DNA of 64,000 nt from Acidobacteriaceae bacterium (GTDB lineage: Bacteria; Acidobacteriota; Terriglobia; Terriglobales; Acidobacteriaceae): assembly GCA_035944135.1 (NCBI GenBank), contig DASZBM010000002.1:434001-498000 (forward strand), read 5' to 3'. A program made the translations under genes and the position numbers. Position 1 is the first letter of the stretch, and each line of letters starts with the position of its first letter. The notes beneath the pieces are model-generated. The model saw only the letters and a list, made by a program, of their open reading frames with translations. It had not been told where the DNA came from and ran no database searches. Of this stretch, positions 1 to 8,589 are shown in pieces.

Positions 1-1
1 T

Positions 2-310
2 CTTCTGGGTGTCCCCCCGATGAATAACAACGACGCCTTTGCGTCTCTCATCTCAACGCTCTTCATGGGGCCAGGCGATCAGCCGCCATTCGACGCTGAC
101 TACTCAAACCGTGACAACGGCCTTATCTACACGGCCAACAAGTCGAACGCCGTTGGCGCAGCTGCGTCCATGAAGATGGACTTCACGCATGCGGACCGCG
201 CACCGGCGGACAAGCTGAATCTGATTCTCTGGCAGGATGCAAAAGGCGCGCAGCCGCCGCCCGCGATGCTGCTCGAGAAGCATCCGAAGCACAAGGATGA
301 TGATGATTAG
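2..310 (+). CDS. C-terminal part of a YncE/alkaline phosphatase-family protein (5' end outside window)
   Basis: The reading frame is open from the first base of the window, so the ATG at 20 is internal and only the last ~100 residues are seen. The pattern LGVPPMNNNDA, followed by DRAPADKLNLILWQDAKG, resembles the C-terminal end of bacterial proteins that join a YVTN/YncE-type beta-propeller to an alkaline-phosphatase/phosphoesterase domain. There the tail reads roughly 'LGLPPMNQMD...D.CPE..LN.ILW...KG'. The protein ends in a short basic/acidic tail (KHPKHKDDDD). Its stop overlaps the stop of the convergent IclR gene by 4 bp. The catalytic part is not in the window, so the function rests on family resemblance of the tail only. 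Confidence 0.55.
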   Translation, partial: LLGVPPMNNNDAFASLISTLFMGPGDQPPFDADYSNRDNGLIYTANKSNAVGAAASMKMDFTHADRAPADKLNLILWQDAKGAQPPPAMLLEKHPKHKDDDD

Positions 311-1161
311 CGTAGAAAGACGCTGAGTTCGGCTGCCGCTGCGCGTAGATGCGGAAGAAACCGCGTCTGCATCTCGAGCATCGGCATGCGCGGCGCATGT
401 CCGCTCAGGTTCACGCACGCCACGACGCGGCCGTTTGGCGCCTGCACCGGAACGGCCAGCGAGCGCAGTCCGACCTCGTACTCCTGATCGCACAGGCCAT
501 AGCCATTTCGGCGAACATTGCGCAGGGCCAGTCGCAGCTTATCCACGGATGTAATCGTCTTGGGCGTGTACTGCACCATCTGCACGCGCGCCAGATACTG
601 CTCCAGCTGATCCTGCGGCAGATATGCGAGCAACACGCGCCCCATGCTTGTGCAGAAGGCCGGCAGCCTCGAGCCAATATGCAGATCTACCGACATAACG
701 CGGGTAACCGTAGTCCGCGCAATATAGACAATGTCATCGCCGTCCAGCGTCGCCACCGAGAAGCTCTCGCCGAGCTGTGCGGACATCCGCTCCAGGATTG
801 GCTGTGCAGCATTCGCCAGTGTGCTTGTGGCGGTGTAGGTGTTTGCGAGCGTCAGCATCTTAGGCCGCAGCGAATAGCGCTGCGCCTCGTCCGCGCCAGC
901 GAAGCCCAACTTGCACAGTGTGTAAAGACAACGGCGGACGGCTGCGCGTGACAGGCCCGTGCGCAGACTCAACTGCGAGATCGTCATCTGCGGCATCTGC
1001 GGCGTGAACGCCTGGATTACTACGAGGCCGCGCGCGAGCGAAGCCATGAAATTCGGATCACCCGCATAGACCTCAAGCGCAGCGGCGGGCGTAACCTTCG
1101 GCTTCGGCGTGAGAGTCGCTGCAGTGGAAGGAGCAGGGGCGGAGAGCGTAGCAGTATTCAT
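307..1161 (-). CDS. IclR-family transcriptional regulator (PcaR/PobR-like)
   Basis: Predicted DNA-binding regulator. Residues ~38-95 form the IclR winged helix-turn-helix (FMASLARGLVVIQAF, then TISQLSLRTGLSRAAVRRCLYTL). Residues ~110-280 fit the IclR effector-binding domain (ERMSAQLGESFSVATLDGDDIVYIAR, SMGRVLLAYLP, GYGLCDQEYEVGLRSLAVPV). The pattern is closest to the PcaR/PcaU/PobR subgroup, which controls aromatic acid catabolism. The first ~36 residues are Ala/Pro/Thr-rich, so the start could be downstream, for example at Met39. No aromatic pathway genes lie beside it, so its target and ligand cannot be told from this window. Confidence 0.88.
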   Translation of the reverse strand: MNTATLSAPAPSTAATLTPKPKVTPAAALEVYAGDPNFMASLARGLVVIQAFTPQMPQMTISQLSLRTGLSRAAVRRCLYTLCKLGFAGADEAQRYSLRPKMLTLANTYTATSTLANAAQPILERMSAQLGESFSVATLDGDDIVYIARTTVTRVMSVDLHIGSRLPAFCTSMGRVLLAYLPQDQLEQYLARVQMVQYTPKTITSVDKLRLALRNVRRNGYGLCDQEYEVGLRSLAVPVQAPNGRVVACVNLSGHAPRMPMLEMQTRFLPHLRAAAAELSVFLR

Positions 1162-1233
1162 AGGCTTTCAATCGGGGCGGAACGATAGCCGTCCTATCTC
1201 AACGATAAACGCACACCGCCATGACTGCAAGAG

Positions 1234-1263
1234 AATGGGGCAGATCGCGGGATCTGCCCCATT
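1234..1263 (-). terminator. Inverted repeat downstream of pgi
   Basis: Perfect 13-bp arms (AATGGGGCAGATC and its complement) enclose a 4-base loop, 21 bp past the pgi stop. There is no strong T-run, so it is either a weak intrinsic terminator or an mRNA-end stabilising hairpin. Confidence 0.55.
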
Positions 1264-1284
1264 CTGCCTGCCTGTTTTTCGCGT

Positions 1285-2919
1285 CTACTTGCGTGCGCGG
1301 TATCGGTTGATCAGATTGTTCGTCGAGGTGTCGTGCGTCAGCTTCGGCTGGTCCTCTGATTCCAGTTCGCCGATGATCCGCTGCGCCAGCACCTTGCCGA
1401 GTTCAACGCCCCACTGGTCGAACGAATCGATGTTCCAGATCACGCCCTGCGTGAAGACCGAGTGCTCGTACAGCGCGACCAGCCGGCCCAGCACCTCCGG
1501 TGTCAGCACATCGGCCAGAATCGTGTTCGACGGTCGGTTGCCTTCAAATACCTTGTGCGGCACGAGCCAGTCCGGCGCGCCCTCGGCCTTCACCTGCTCG
1601 GCCGTCTTGCCGAAGGCCAGCGCTTCGCCCTGCGCGAACACATTCGCCATCAGCAGATCGTGATGTTTCCCCAGCGGATTGAGCGTGCGCGCGAAGCCGA
1701 TGAAGTCGCAGGGAATCAGCCGCGTGCCCTGGTGAATCAGTTGATAGAAGCTGTGCTGCCCGTTCGTGCCCGGCTCGCCCCAATAGATGGGGCCGGTTTC
1801 GTACGTCACCTTTTTGCCGTCGAGCGTCACATGCTTGCCGTTCGACTCCATTGTGAGCTGCTGCAGGTAAGCAGGGAAGCGCTTCAGATACTGTTCATAC
1901 GGCAGCACTGCAACCGTCTCAGCGCCAAAGAACTCCGTGTACCAGACCGTGAGCAGGCCCAGCAGCGCGGGAAGATTCTTCTCAAATGGAGTCGTGCGAA
2001 AGTGCTCGTCCATCTGATGAAAGCCGTTCAGCATTGCGCGGAAGTTCTCCGGCCCGATCGCGATCATCGTGCTCAGTCCGATCGCCGAGTCCATCGAGTA
2101 GCGGCCGCCCACCCAGTCCCAGAAGCCGAACATGTTCTGCGGGTCGATGCCGAACTTCTTCACCTCTTTCTCGTTGGTCGAGATCGCCACAAAATGTTTT
2201 GCGATCGCCGATTCGTCGCCACCGAGCCCCTTCAGCGCCCACTCGCGCGCGCTGTGCGCGTTCGTCATTGTTTCCAGCGTCGTGAACGTCTTTGATGCGA
2301 CGAGAAACAGCGTCTCGTCCGCATGCAGATCATGCACCGCTTCGACAAAATCCGTCCCATCCACGTTGGACACAAACCGGAAATTCAGATGCCGGTCCGA
2401 GTAGTGCTTGAGCGCCTCGTAGGCCATCACCGGGCCCAGGTCCGATCCTCCGATACCGATGTTCACAACATTCTTCACGCGCTTGCCGGTATGGCCGCGC
2501 CACTGGCCGGACCGCACCTGGTGCGCGAAGGCCGACATCTTGAAGAGGACCTTGTGAACCTCCGGAACCACGTCTTCGCCATCAACATTGATGTGCTCCG
2601 ACTTGGGCGCACGCAGCGCTACATGAAGCACCGCGCGGTTCTCCGTGATGTTGATCTTCTGTCCTGTGAACATCGCCTCGGTGCGCTGACGTAGCCCGCA
2701 CTCTTCAGCCAATTGCATCAGCAGCTTGATCGTCTCGTCTGTAATCCGGTTCTTCGAGTAATCAAGAAACAGGCCGCAGCCTTCCGCAGTCAGGCGGGTG
2801 CCGCGACTAGCGTCATCGGCGAAGAGCTGCTTGATTGTCTGGTTGCGCATCGCGTCTGCGTGGCTTTGGAGAGCCTTCCATGCAGGACGGTCGGTCAAAA
2901 AAACGGATTCGTCGCTCAT
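1285..2919 (-). CDS. pgi: Glucose-6-phosphate isomerase
   Basis: Interconverts glucose 6-phosphate and fructose 6-phosphate in the cytoplasm (glycolysis/gluconeogenesis). The 544-residue product has the usual length of the large bacterial/eukaryotic-type PGI. Diagnostic segments are [32 protein letters not shown] (sugar phosphate loop), [20 protein letters not shown], and near the C-terminus [11 protein letters not shown], the PGI signature with the catalytic Lys. The frame is open 18 codons further upstream to 2973, but AGAGGAG sits 8 bases before the ATG at 2919 and the product then starts MSDESVF, so 2919 is chosen. It appears to be monocistronic. Confidence 0.97.
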   Translation of the reverse strand: MSDESVFLTDRPAWKALQSHADAMRNQTIKQLFADDASRGTRLTAEGCGLFLDYSKNRITDETIKLLMQLAEECGLRQRTEAMFTGQKINITENRAVLHVALRAPKSEHINVDGEDVVPEVHKVLFKMSAFAHQVRSGQWRGHTGKRVKNVVNIGIGGSDLGPVMAYEALKHYSDRHLNFRFVSNVDGTDFVEAVHDLHADETLFLVASKTFTTLETMTNAHSAREWALKGLGGDESAIAKHFVAISTNEKEVKKFGIDPQNMFGFWDWVGGRYSMDSAIGLSTMIAIGPENFRAMLNGFHQMDEHFRTTPFEKNLPALLGLLTVWYTEFFGAETVAVLPYEQYLKRFPAYLQQLTMESNGKHVTLDGKKVTYETGPIYWGEPGTNGQHSFYQLIHQGTRLIPCDFIGFARTLNPLGKHHDLLMANVFAQGEALAFGKTAEQVKAEGAPDWLVPHKVFEGNRPSNTILADVLTPEVLGRLVALYEHSVFTQGVIWNIDSFDQWGVELGKVLAQRIIGELESEDQPKLTHDTSTNNLINRYRARK

Positions 2920-3029
2920 CTCGGTTTTCTCCTCTGGGATTAGTGGGAGTTGTGCGTAATTCGTGCCGCGCAAGTCGGTGCGCCTCCTGCATTAGAACAC
3001 CGCCAGGGGGCTCGACGCATAAAGCCGTT

Positions 3030-3695
3030 TTACGGTGGTGGAATCCGCACCGTGCGCGCGCGGCAGGATCGCACTGGCCCGCACGCGATCGCGTGGAGCT
3101 GCTTGTCCAGGCAGACCTCGACAGCCGTCAGAAAGTTATTCCCGCAACTGAGCACCAGGCTGCTCGCCGGAATCGATGGATTGCTCTGCTGCACCAGCGA
3201 AAGAATCTGATCCGGCGGCATCGAGATCTGCGCGTTGAGCTGAGCCAGTTTCGGAGGCGCCGTGAACGACTGGAACGCCGCACGCGCCGTCGTGAAGAAA
3301 TCGTCTGCCGAAAGCCCTGAGCACGTTCCATGCGTCTCCCACTCATGCTGCAGCAGACCCGGGTCCGGATAAATATCGCTATATTGCGCAGGGTCCGCTG
3401 GCCCCGGCGCATTGCTGCAGTTCTGCGGATAGCTGCCGTCGGTGTTCTGCGGCCACAATCCATGCAGCACGAAGCTCGCATGGTGTGCGCACTCTGGCGC
3501 GCTCGCATGCGAGTAGCAGAACTCCGGTGACCAGGACAGATTCAGCAGGTAATAGTCGAAGTTCTGCGGCCCTGTAGCCTGCGGCCTCGCCGCCCTACTG
3601 TGCCGCGTAGTCGGCGGTGGAGCTGTATTGGTCGGTGCCGGAGCGTTGCACGCGGTAAGGCAAAGAAGAAGTGCGGGATAAAAAATCTTCTTCAT
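3030..3695 (-). CDS. Ribonuclease T2 family lipoprotein
   Basis: Predicted exported RNase of the T2 family (acid endoribonuclease giving 2',3'-cyclic phosphates). Both catalytic blocks are visible: CAS I as FVLHGLWPQ and CAS II as HEWETHGTC, each with its histidine, plus several cysteines as expected for a secreted enzyme. The N-terminus MKKIFYPALLLCLTAC is a lipoprotein signal with lipobox LTAC (Cys16), so the protein is probably membrane-anchored outside the cytoplasm. The open frame extends 25 codons upstream to 3770, but the signal peptide fixes the start at 3695. RNase T2 lipoproteins may serve phosphate/nucleotide scavenging; that role is inference. Confidence 0.9.
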   Translation of the reverse strand: MKKIFYPALLLCLTACNAPAPTNTAPPPTTRHSRAARPQATGPQNFDYYLLNLSWSPEFCYSHASAPECAHHASFVLHGLWPQNTDGSYPQNCSNAPGPADPAQYSDIYPDPGLLQHEWETHGTCSGLSADDFFTTARAAFQSFTAPPKLAQLNAQISMPPDQILSLVQQSNPSIPASSLVLSCGNNFLTAVEVCLDKQLHAIACGPVRSCRARTVRIPPP

Positions 3696-3800
3696 GGCCC
3701 CGAAAGCATAGCAGGCAAATGCACTTCCGGTGGCAGGTTGGGCAGCGCATAGCTCCAAATCCTCATCCAAGTTGCCAATGCAGGTTTCTCGGGTGAGCAG

Positions 3801-4910
3801 GTGACCACGCGGGCTCGAATGACACAGTTACGGGTGGACCCACTGGCGGAGCCGCCTGATCCGAAAGAATCGGCGCAGGCGGCGGGGCTTCGCTACGTCA
3901 CAGACGCGAAGCCGGGCATTCGCCGCATCCGCTGCGGCAAGGGGTTTCGTTACACGGCGCCGGGCGGAGCGACCATTCACGACGAGCAGACGCTCGCCCG
4001 CATCCGCTCTCTCGTCATACCGCCGGCGTGGACCGGCGTTTGGATCTGCACGATTCCCAACGGCCATCTTCAGGCTACCGGCCGCGACGCCCGAGGCCGC
4101 AAGCAAAGCCGTTACCATCCCCGCTGGCGCGAAGTCCGCGACGAGACCAAGTACGAACGCATGGTCCAGTTCGCCCGGGCTCTTCCTCAAATTCGCGAGC
4201 GAGTAAAGAACGACCTCGCGCTCCCGAACCTTCCGCGCGAGAAGGTGCTCGCCACCATCGTGAGTCTCATGGAACAGACGCACATCCGAGTGGGCAACCA
4301 GGAATACGCCAAGGAAAATGGCAGTTACGGCCTCACCACGCTGCGCAACAAGCACGTCGAGGTCAACGGCTCGCAGGTTACATTCAGCTTCCAGGGCAAG
4401 AGCAAGGTCCACCATACCGTCAGCCTGCAGGACCGCCGGCTCGCACGCATCGTCAAGCAGTGCGAAGATCTTCCCGGCTATGAGCTGTTCCAGTACGTCG
4501 ACGAAGCAGGCGAGCGCCACGCCATCGACTCGTCCGACGTGAACGAATATCTTCGCGAAATCACCGGCCAGCACTTCACCGCGAAGGACTTCCGCACCTG
4601 GGCCGGCTCCGTCCTTGCCTGCGATCTGCTCCGCGGCATGGACGCATTCGAGAATCAGACGCAGGCCAAGAAGAACGTTGTCGCCGCAATCAAATCCGTC
4701 GCCGCGAAGCTCGGCAACACGCCGTCCATCTGCAGAAAGTGCTACGTGCACCCCGCCGTGCTCGAGGCATATCTGGGTGGCATCTCCGTCGAAGAGGCCA
4801 AAGCCGAGCTCGAAGAAGAGATTGGCGAGCAGTCCAACGCTCTCCGCAAAGACGAGGGCGCGCTCCTGCGCCTGCTCGAGCAGCGCAGCCTTCTCGACAA
4901 GGCCGCGTGA
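3801..4910 (+). CDS. DNA topoisomerase IB (poxvirus/eukaryotic type)
   Basis: Relaxes supercoiled DNA through a 3'-phosphotyrosine intermediate. Family marks: RKQSRYHPRWREVRDETKYERM near residue 95-115, HIRVGNQEYAKENGSYGLTTL with a conserved Arg, KDFRTWAGSVLAC, and CRKCYVHPAVLEAY, where Tyr315 is the likely nucleophile. The length of 369 aa fits bacterial TopIB. The C-terminal 40 residues are acidic and may be a coiled segment. Start is GTG 3801 preceded by a GGGTGAG stretch; an ATG at 3819 is possible. The gene diverges from the RNase T2 gene and converges on the peroxiredoxin gene, whose stop codon begins 1 bp past this gene's stop. Confidence 0.93.
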   Translation: MTTRARMTQLRVDPLAEPPDPKESAQAAGLRYVTDAKPGIRRIRCGKGFRYTAPGGATIHDEQTLARIRSLVIPPAWTGVWICTIPNGHLQATGRDARGRKQSRYHPRWREVRDETKYERMVQFARALPQIRERVKNDLALPNLPREKVLATIVSLMEQTHIRVGNQEYAKENGSYGLTTLRNKHVEVNGSQVTFSFQGKSKVHHTVSLQDRRLARIVKQCEDLPGYELFQYVDEAGERHAIDSSDVNEYLREITGQHFTAKDFRTWAGSVLACDLLRGMDAFENQTQAKKNVVAAIKSVAAKLGNTPSICRKCYVHPAVLEAYLGGISVEEAKAELEEEIGEQSNALRKDEGALLRLLEQRSLLDKAA

Positions 4911-4911
4911 T

Positions 4912-5577
4912 CTACAGCGCCGCCAGCACGTCCGTCGGATCCGGCCGCACGCGGTGGTCTGCATGTGCCTCTGCAAACGCAATCGTCGCCTGCCCATCTG
5001 CATTCGGCTTCAGCACGAACGTCGCCGGAACCGGCAGACGCCACGTCGCCTCCCCCTGATCGCCATGAACAAACGGAATGTTGATCATGATCGATCGCAG
5101 ATGCTGCCGCATCACTTCGGGCACCGTGTACGCCACTCCAAACATCTCGGCCACACGGCATCCGGCATCCGACAGCACCGGAAATGTGAGCGAGTGCTGT
5201 TGTACCGTGAAGTCGTTTTGGCGCGGCAACTGCGGCGAGATCGCAACCAGCAGCGCGCCGCGTCCGCGCACCTTCGGGTACGCAGCCTCCCACGCTTCCA
5301 GCTCTGTTACACAGTACGGACACCAACGTCCGCGAAAGAAGTTGATGATCACCGGCCCCAGCGCAAGCAAATCCGCTGACCGTACCGGCTTGCCGGTGAG
5401 TGCATCGGGCAGTGTGAACGAGGGCGCCTGCGCACCGACAGGAAGAATGCGCGATTCAATCCCGGTCGCAAGCAGATCGTGAATCGCCTGCTCGGTAATG
5501 GCGAGCCGTTCCGGCTGCACAAGCGTGCGCGTCTGCGCGGTGATAGCGTCAAGCTGTGATTGAAGAGAATCTGCCAC
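4912..5577 (-). CDS. Peroxiredoxin-like AhpC/TSA family protein
   Basis: Thioredoxin-fold protein of the AhpC/TSA superfamily, likely a thiol peroxidase or thiol-disulfide oxidoreductase in the cytoplasm. Residues 1-45 form a helical N-terminal extension seen in this subgroup. The redox centre is FFRGRWCPYC (Cys86, Cys89), a CxxC arrangement unlike typical 2-Cys Prx. Downstream motifs are LLVAISPQLP, FPVLSDAGCRVAEMFGV and LPVPATFVL. No signal peptide is visible. The CPYC centre suggests reduction within the same protein; this is inference. Confidence 0.87.
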   Translation of the reverse strand: MADSLQSQLDAITAQTRTLVQPERLAITEQAIHDLLATGIESRILPVGAQAPSFTLPDALTGKPVRSADLLALGPVIINFFRGRWCPYCVTELEAWEAAYPKVRGRGALLVAISPQLPRQNDFTVQQHSLTFPVLSDAGCRVAEMFGVAYTVPEVMRQHLRSIMINIPFVHGDQGEATWRLPVPATFVLKPNADGQATIAFAEAHADHRVRPDPTDVLAAL

Positions 5578-5674
5578 AGTTCAAGTTTAGGGGATGGGAA
5601 ATCTTCAGCAAACCTGTGCAACATATTGTTTGCGCTTGGGACGAATCGGGTTCCGCGATGGTACGATTTCGCCG

Positions 5675-6544
5675 ATGACCAATTCACTCGAACGGCGCAC
5701 CTTCCTCTCGCTCACTGCAATGGCGGCTGCAGCCGCCGCGGTGCCGCGCGCATTCGCCAAAACCGCACAACCCGGCGCGGCCGCGGGAAATCCGCCCGTC
5801 CGCATTGGGATGTGCAGCTACACCTTCCGAAGCTTCGATCGCGCCCAGCTCATCGGATTTCTCAAACAGCTCAATATTTCCACGATCAACCTCAAGGACG
5901 TGAAGGACCATCTGCCATCGACCTCCGCCGCCGACGAGCAGAAGGCGCTCGATGACTACAAGGCCGCGGGCATCACTCCCACCGCGGTCGGCACCGTCTA
6001 CTTCCCCAAGGACGAAGACGAAGACATCCGCTCGAAGTTCGAATACGCCAAGCGTGCCGGCGTGAAGGTGATTGTCGCGGGCGACCCAGCCCCGCAGGTA
6101 CTTCCTCGCATCGAGCGCTTCGTCAAGGAATACGACATCGCGATTGGCGTGCACAATCACGGACCCGAAGACAAAATCTGGAAGTCACCACTCGACGTGC
6201 TCAAGGCGGTGCAGGGTATGGACGTTCGCATGGGCTGCTGCATCGATGTCGGCCATACGATGCGCGCCGGCGTTGACCCGGTTGACGCGATTCGCGCTGC
6301 AGGCCCGCGCCTGCATGACGTCCACATGAAAGATCTTGCCGAGCGCAACGTCAAGGAATCGCAGGTGGCCGTCGGCCGCGGGCTCATGCCCGTCCGCGAA
6401 ATTTTCGCCGAGCTCGCAAAGATGCGTTATCCCGGCTACGTCGACCTCGAGTATGAAATTCACGGCGACGATCCGATGCCCGGCGTCACTGAGAGCATCG
6501 CGTACGAGCGCCGCGTGTTGGCAGGCATGGGGTGGAAGAGCTAG
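5675..6544 (+). CDS. Tat-exported sugar isomerase/epimerase-like TIM-barrel protein
   Basis: Xylose-isomerase-like TIM barrel of the sugar phosphate isomerase/epimerase (hydroxypyruvate isomerase-like) superfamily. The N-terminus LERRTFLSLTAMAAAAAAVP is a twin-arginine signal, which fixes the start at the ATG 5675 although the frame is open to 5594. Metal-binding positions are visible: VGVHNHGPEDK-type His motif, CCIDVGHTMRAG with Asp and His, HDVHMKDL, and the terminal VDLEYE Glu. It overlaps the glycerate 2-kinase start by 13 bp, which suggests translational coupling. Such a pair could serve hydroxypyruvate/tartronate semialdehyde/glycerate metabolism, although one partner is predicted to be exported, so this link is only inference. 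Confidence 0.85.
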   Translation: MTNSLERRTFLSLTAMAAAAAAVPRAFAKTAQPGAAAGNPPVRIGMCSYTFRSFDRAQLIGFLKQLNISTINLKDVKDHLPSTSAADEQKALDDYKAAGITPTAVGTVYFPKDEDEDIRSKFEYAKRAGVKVIVAGDPAPQVLPRIERFVKEYDIAIGVHNHGPEDKIWKSPLDVLKAVQGMDVRMGCCIDVGHTMRAGVDPVDAIRAAGPRLHDVHMKDLAERNVKESQVAVGRGLMPVREIFAELAKMRYPGYVDLEYEIHGDDPMPGVTESIAYERRVLAGMGWKS

Positions 6545-7881
6545 CGCAGTCGCGTGACCCGCAGCACAGCGGCGCCGCGCGGCGCGAGATGCTCCGCACG
6601 ATCTTTCAAGAGACGCTCGACGCGATCGATGTCCGCAAGGTTCTGGCTCGCGCGGTAAGCTGCCGGCAAGGTGTGCTTCGCGTCACCGACCTGCGCTACC
6701 GCCTGGCGGACTTCGATCGCGTTCTTGTCATCTCTATCGGAAAGGCTGGGGTGCCATGCGCTGAGATACTGCTCGGCGCACTCGCAGGAAACGAAATTTC
6801 GGTCGAGGCGATTGTGGTTGGGCCAAACGAGATGGGCGAATTCTCTTGCCCCATTCGCCGGTGGCAGGGAAGTCATCCTTTCCCCGACGCGAGTGCACGC
6901 GAAGCGGCGCAGTACATCCTGACGGCGCTGAAGAACACCACCGCACGCGATCTGGTCCTCTTCCTGATCAGTGGCGGTGCCTCTGCAATGTTGGAGCTGC
7001 CGCTTGACGCAACTCTCACTGGCGAGGAAATCGCCGCGTTTTATCGCGCACTGGTCAACTCCGGTTTGACCATCGCCGGGATGAACACGCTTCGCAAGCA
7101 TCTCTCTGCAGTCAAGGGAGGCAGGCTCGCCGAGGCCGCGGCGGACGCTACGAAGTGCACGCTGCTCATCTCCGATGTTCGCGAGGGCAGGGAAGACGTA
7201 ATCGGATCGGGCCCTTCGCTGCCTGACTCATCCACCCGTGAGGACTGCTTCGAGCTCATGCGCAGGCCAGAGTTGCGGGATAAGGTGCCCGATCGCGTTC
7301 GCTCCTTCCTGGAAAGCGCGGAGCTGGCTGAGACGCCGAAGGCGGGGGCTGCGTGCTTTGCGCGCGCGGATTTCCGCGTCCTGCTCTCGACGGAAACGAT
7401 GCTCCTCGCTGCTGCAAACGCGTGCCGCGGGCGCGGATTTCACGTCGTGATCAATAACATGTGCGATGACTGGGAATACCGAGCAGCCGCCAACTACCTG
7501 CTGGACCGGCTTCGCGATCTTAGCGCCGAGTACCCGCGCGTGGCTCTGATTTCAGGTGGCGAGGTGCTCGTCAGCGTCGGCGAGAATGCGGGCATCGGGG
7601 GGCGCAATCAACAGTTCGCGCTCTATTGCGCTACGAAGCTGGACACCATTCCCGCTCAAACGGCTGTGCTCAGCGCGGGTAGTGATGGGATTGATGGGAG
7701 CAGTCCCGCGGCGGGGGCTGTGGTCGACTCTCACATGATGAGTGGCGCGCAGCAGCAGATCAAGGAAGCTCTCGACCGATTCGACAGTTATCCGCTTCTC
7801 GCGCAGCTTGGCGCCACGATTGTGACCGGACCTACGGGAAACAACGTACGCGATCTGCGGATCCTGATTGCGGAGCGCTAG
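6532..7881 (+). CDS. Glycerate 2-kinase (DUF4147/MOFRL family)
   Basis: Class II glycerate kinase-like protein, expected to phosphorylate D-glycerate to 2-phosphoglycerate. Motifs: LISGGASAMLELP, LRKHLSAVKGGRLAEAA, LLISDVREGREDVIGSGPS, and the MOFRL end SAGSDGIDGSSPAAGAVVD plus GPTGNNVRDLRI. The length of 449 aa is typical. The annotated start is GTG 6532, inside the end of the upstream isomerase gene. An ATG at 6589 (MLRTIFQETLDAID) begins where family similarity becomes clear and may be the true start. The stop overlaps the stop of the convergent haemoglobin gene by 4 bp. Confidence 0.9.
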   Translation: MEELAQSRDPQHSGAARREMLRTIFQETLDAIDVRKVLARAVSCRQGVLRVTDLRYRLADFDRVLVISIGKAGVPCAEILLGALAGNEISVEAIVVGPNEMGEFSCPIRRWQGSHPFPDASAREAAQYILTALKNTTARDLVLFLISGGASAMLELPLDATLTGEEIAAFYRALVNSGLTIAGMNTLRKHLSAVKGGRLAEAAADATKCTLLISDVREGREDVIGSGPSLPDSSTREDCFELMRRPELRDKVPDRVRSFLESAELAETPKAGAACFARADFRVLLSTETMLLAAANACRGRGFHVVINNMCDDWEYRAAANYLLDRLRDLSAEYPRVALISGGEVLVSVGENAGIGGRNQQFALYCATKLDTIPAQTAVLSAGSDGIDGSSPAAGAVVDSHMMSGAQQQIKEALDRFDSYPLLAQLGATIVTGPTGNNVRDLRILIAER

Positions 7882-8294
7882 TGCTTTGAGGGCACAGGTG
7901 CGCGGAAGATGGGAAGAGCCTGCTTTTCGCCTTGCTTGTAGGCGATGGCAGCCTTGAAGTTTGCGGCAATCCGGTGGGATTTCGCGACGACGATCTCGGC
8001 GTGGTGGGGCTCCATTACTTCGCGCGCGGTCTCCTCGAAGAGGGCCAGCCACCGGGCAAAGTGTTGGGGGGCGAGGGATAGCTCCAGGTGCTTGGCGAGG
8101 GGGTCGCCCTTGTAGCGGCGCTCGGTGAGCAGGACGGTGCACCAGAAGTCCTTGAGCAGGCTGAGATGTGCGGGCCAGTCGTCGACGGCGGCATTGAAGA
8201 TGGGACCGATTTCGGGATCGAGCTGCACCTTTGCGTAGAAGCGGTCCACTAAATTGTTGATCTCTTCGGGTGAAATGGACTGCTCATTCTGCAT
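7878..8294 (-). CDS. Group III truncated haemoglobin
   Basis: Small haem protein (138 aa) of the trHb III group, thought to bind O2 or NO or to act in peroxide/NO detoxification. Seen: N-terminal LVDRFYAKVQLDPEIGPIFNA, the middle FWCTVLLTERRYKGDPLAKHLEL, then APQHFARWLALFEET with the proximal-histidine region. The first two correspond to 'FY..V..DP.LGPIF' and 'Y.G.P...H..L' of this group. RBS-like GGAGCGAG precedes the ATG. It is the only gene on this strand between the glycerate kinase and the CheB/CheR kinase. Confidence 0.9.
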   Translation of the reverse strand: MQNEQSISPEEINNLVDRFYAKVQLDPEIGPIFNAAVDDWPAHLSLLKDFWCTVLLTERRYKGDPLAKHLELSLAPQHFARWLALFEETAREVMEPHHAEIVVAKSHRIAANFKAAIAYKQGEKQALPIFRAPVPSKH

Positions 8295-8357
8295 TTCAAC
8301 TCGCTCCTTTTTTGCCTGATGAAAGGATACCGTGCGGCGATTTTTGGGATTTGGGTG

Positions 8358-8423
8358 GGGTACCTCCCCCCCCGTACTTTTTGCGCAAAGTCTTCAGAAA
8401 AGAGACTTTAGGTCTGGACTTTG
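8358..8423 (+). repeat. CCTCCCCC/TTGCGCAAA dispersed repeat, copy A
   Basis: Intergenic element with a GGGTACC-CTCCCCC block, TTTGCGCAAAGTCTTCA, and TTAGGTCTGGACTTT. The same blocks recur in the same order at 37761 (copy B), and in more diverged form at 40289 (C) and 53123 (D). It lies between the haemoglobin gene start and the CheB/CheR gene. Function unknown. Confidence 0.8.
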
Positions 8424-8589
8424 ATGTTTTGTCCGATATTCGAACCATGATGTCCTGCGGGCGCGAGGCCTGATTCCCGGTGCGGGTTTGTCAAGTCAAT
8501 GGACGCCGATTGAGCCGGGATTACGGCGGGTCGTGGTCCTATAAGCAGGAGATTGAAGGTGTATTCTTAGGGCGCTCAGAGAGGATTTC

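Noticed and set aside
3828-5003. 391-codon minus-strand frame over topoisomerase IB
   Set aside because: Antisense of a gene with intact catalytic motifs; no recognised domain or RBS.
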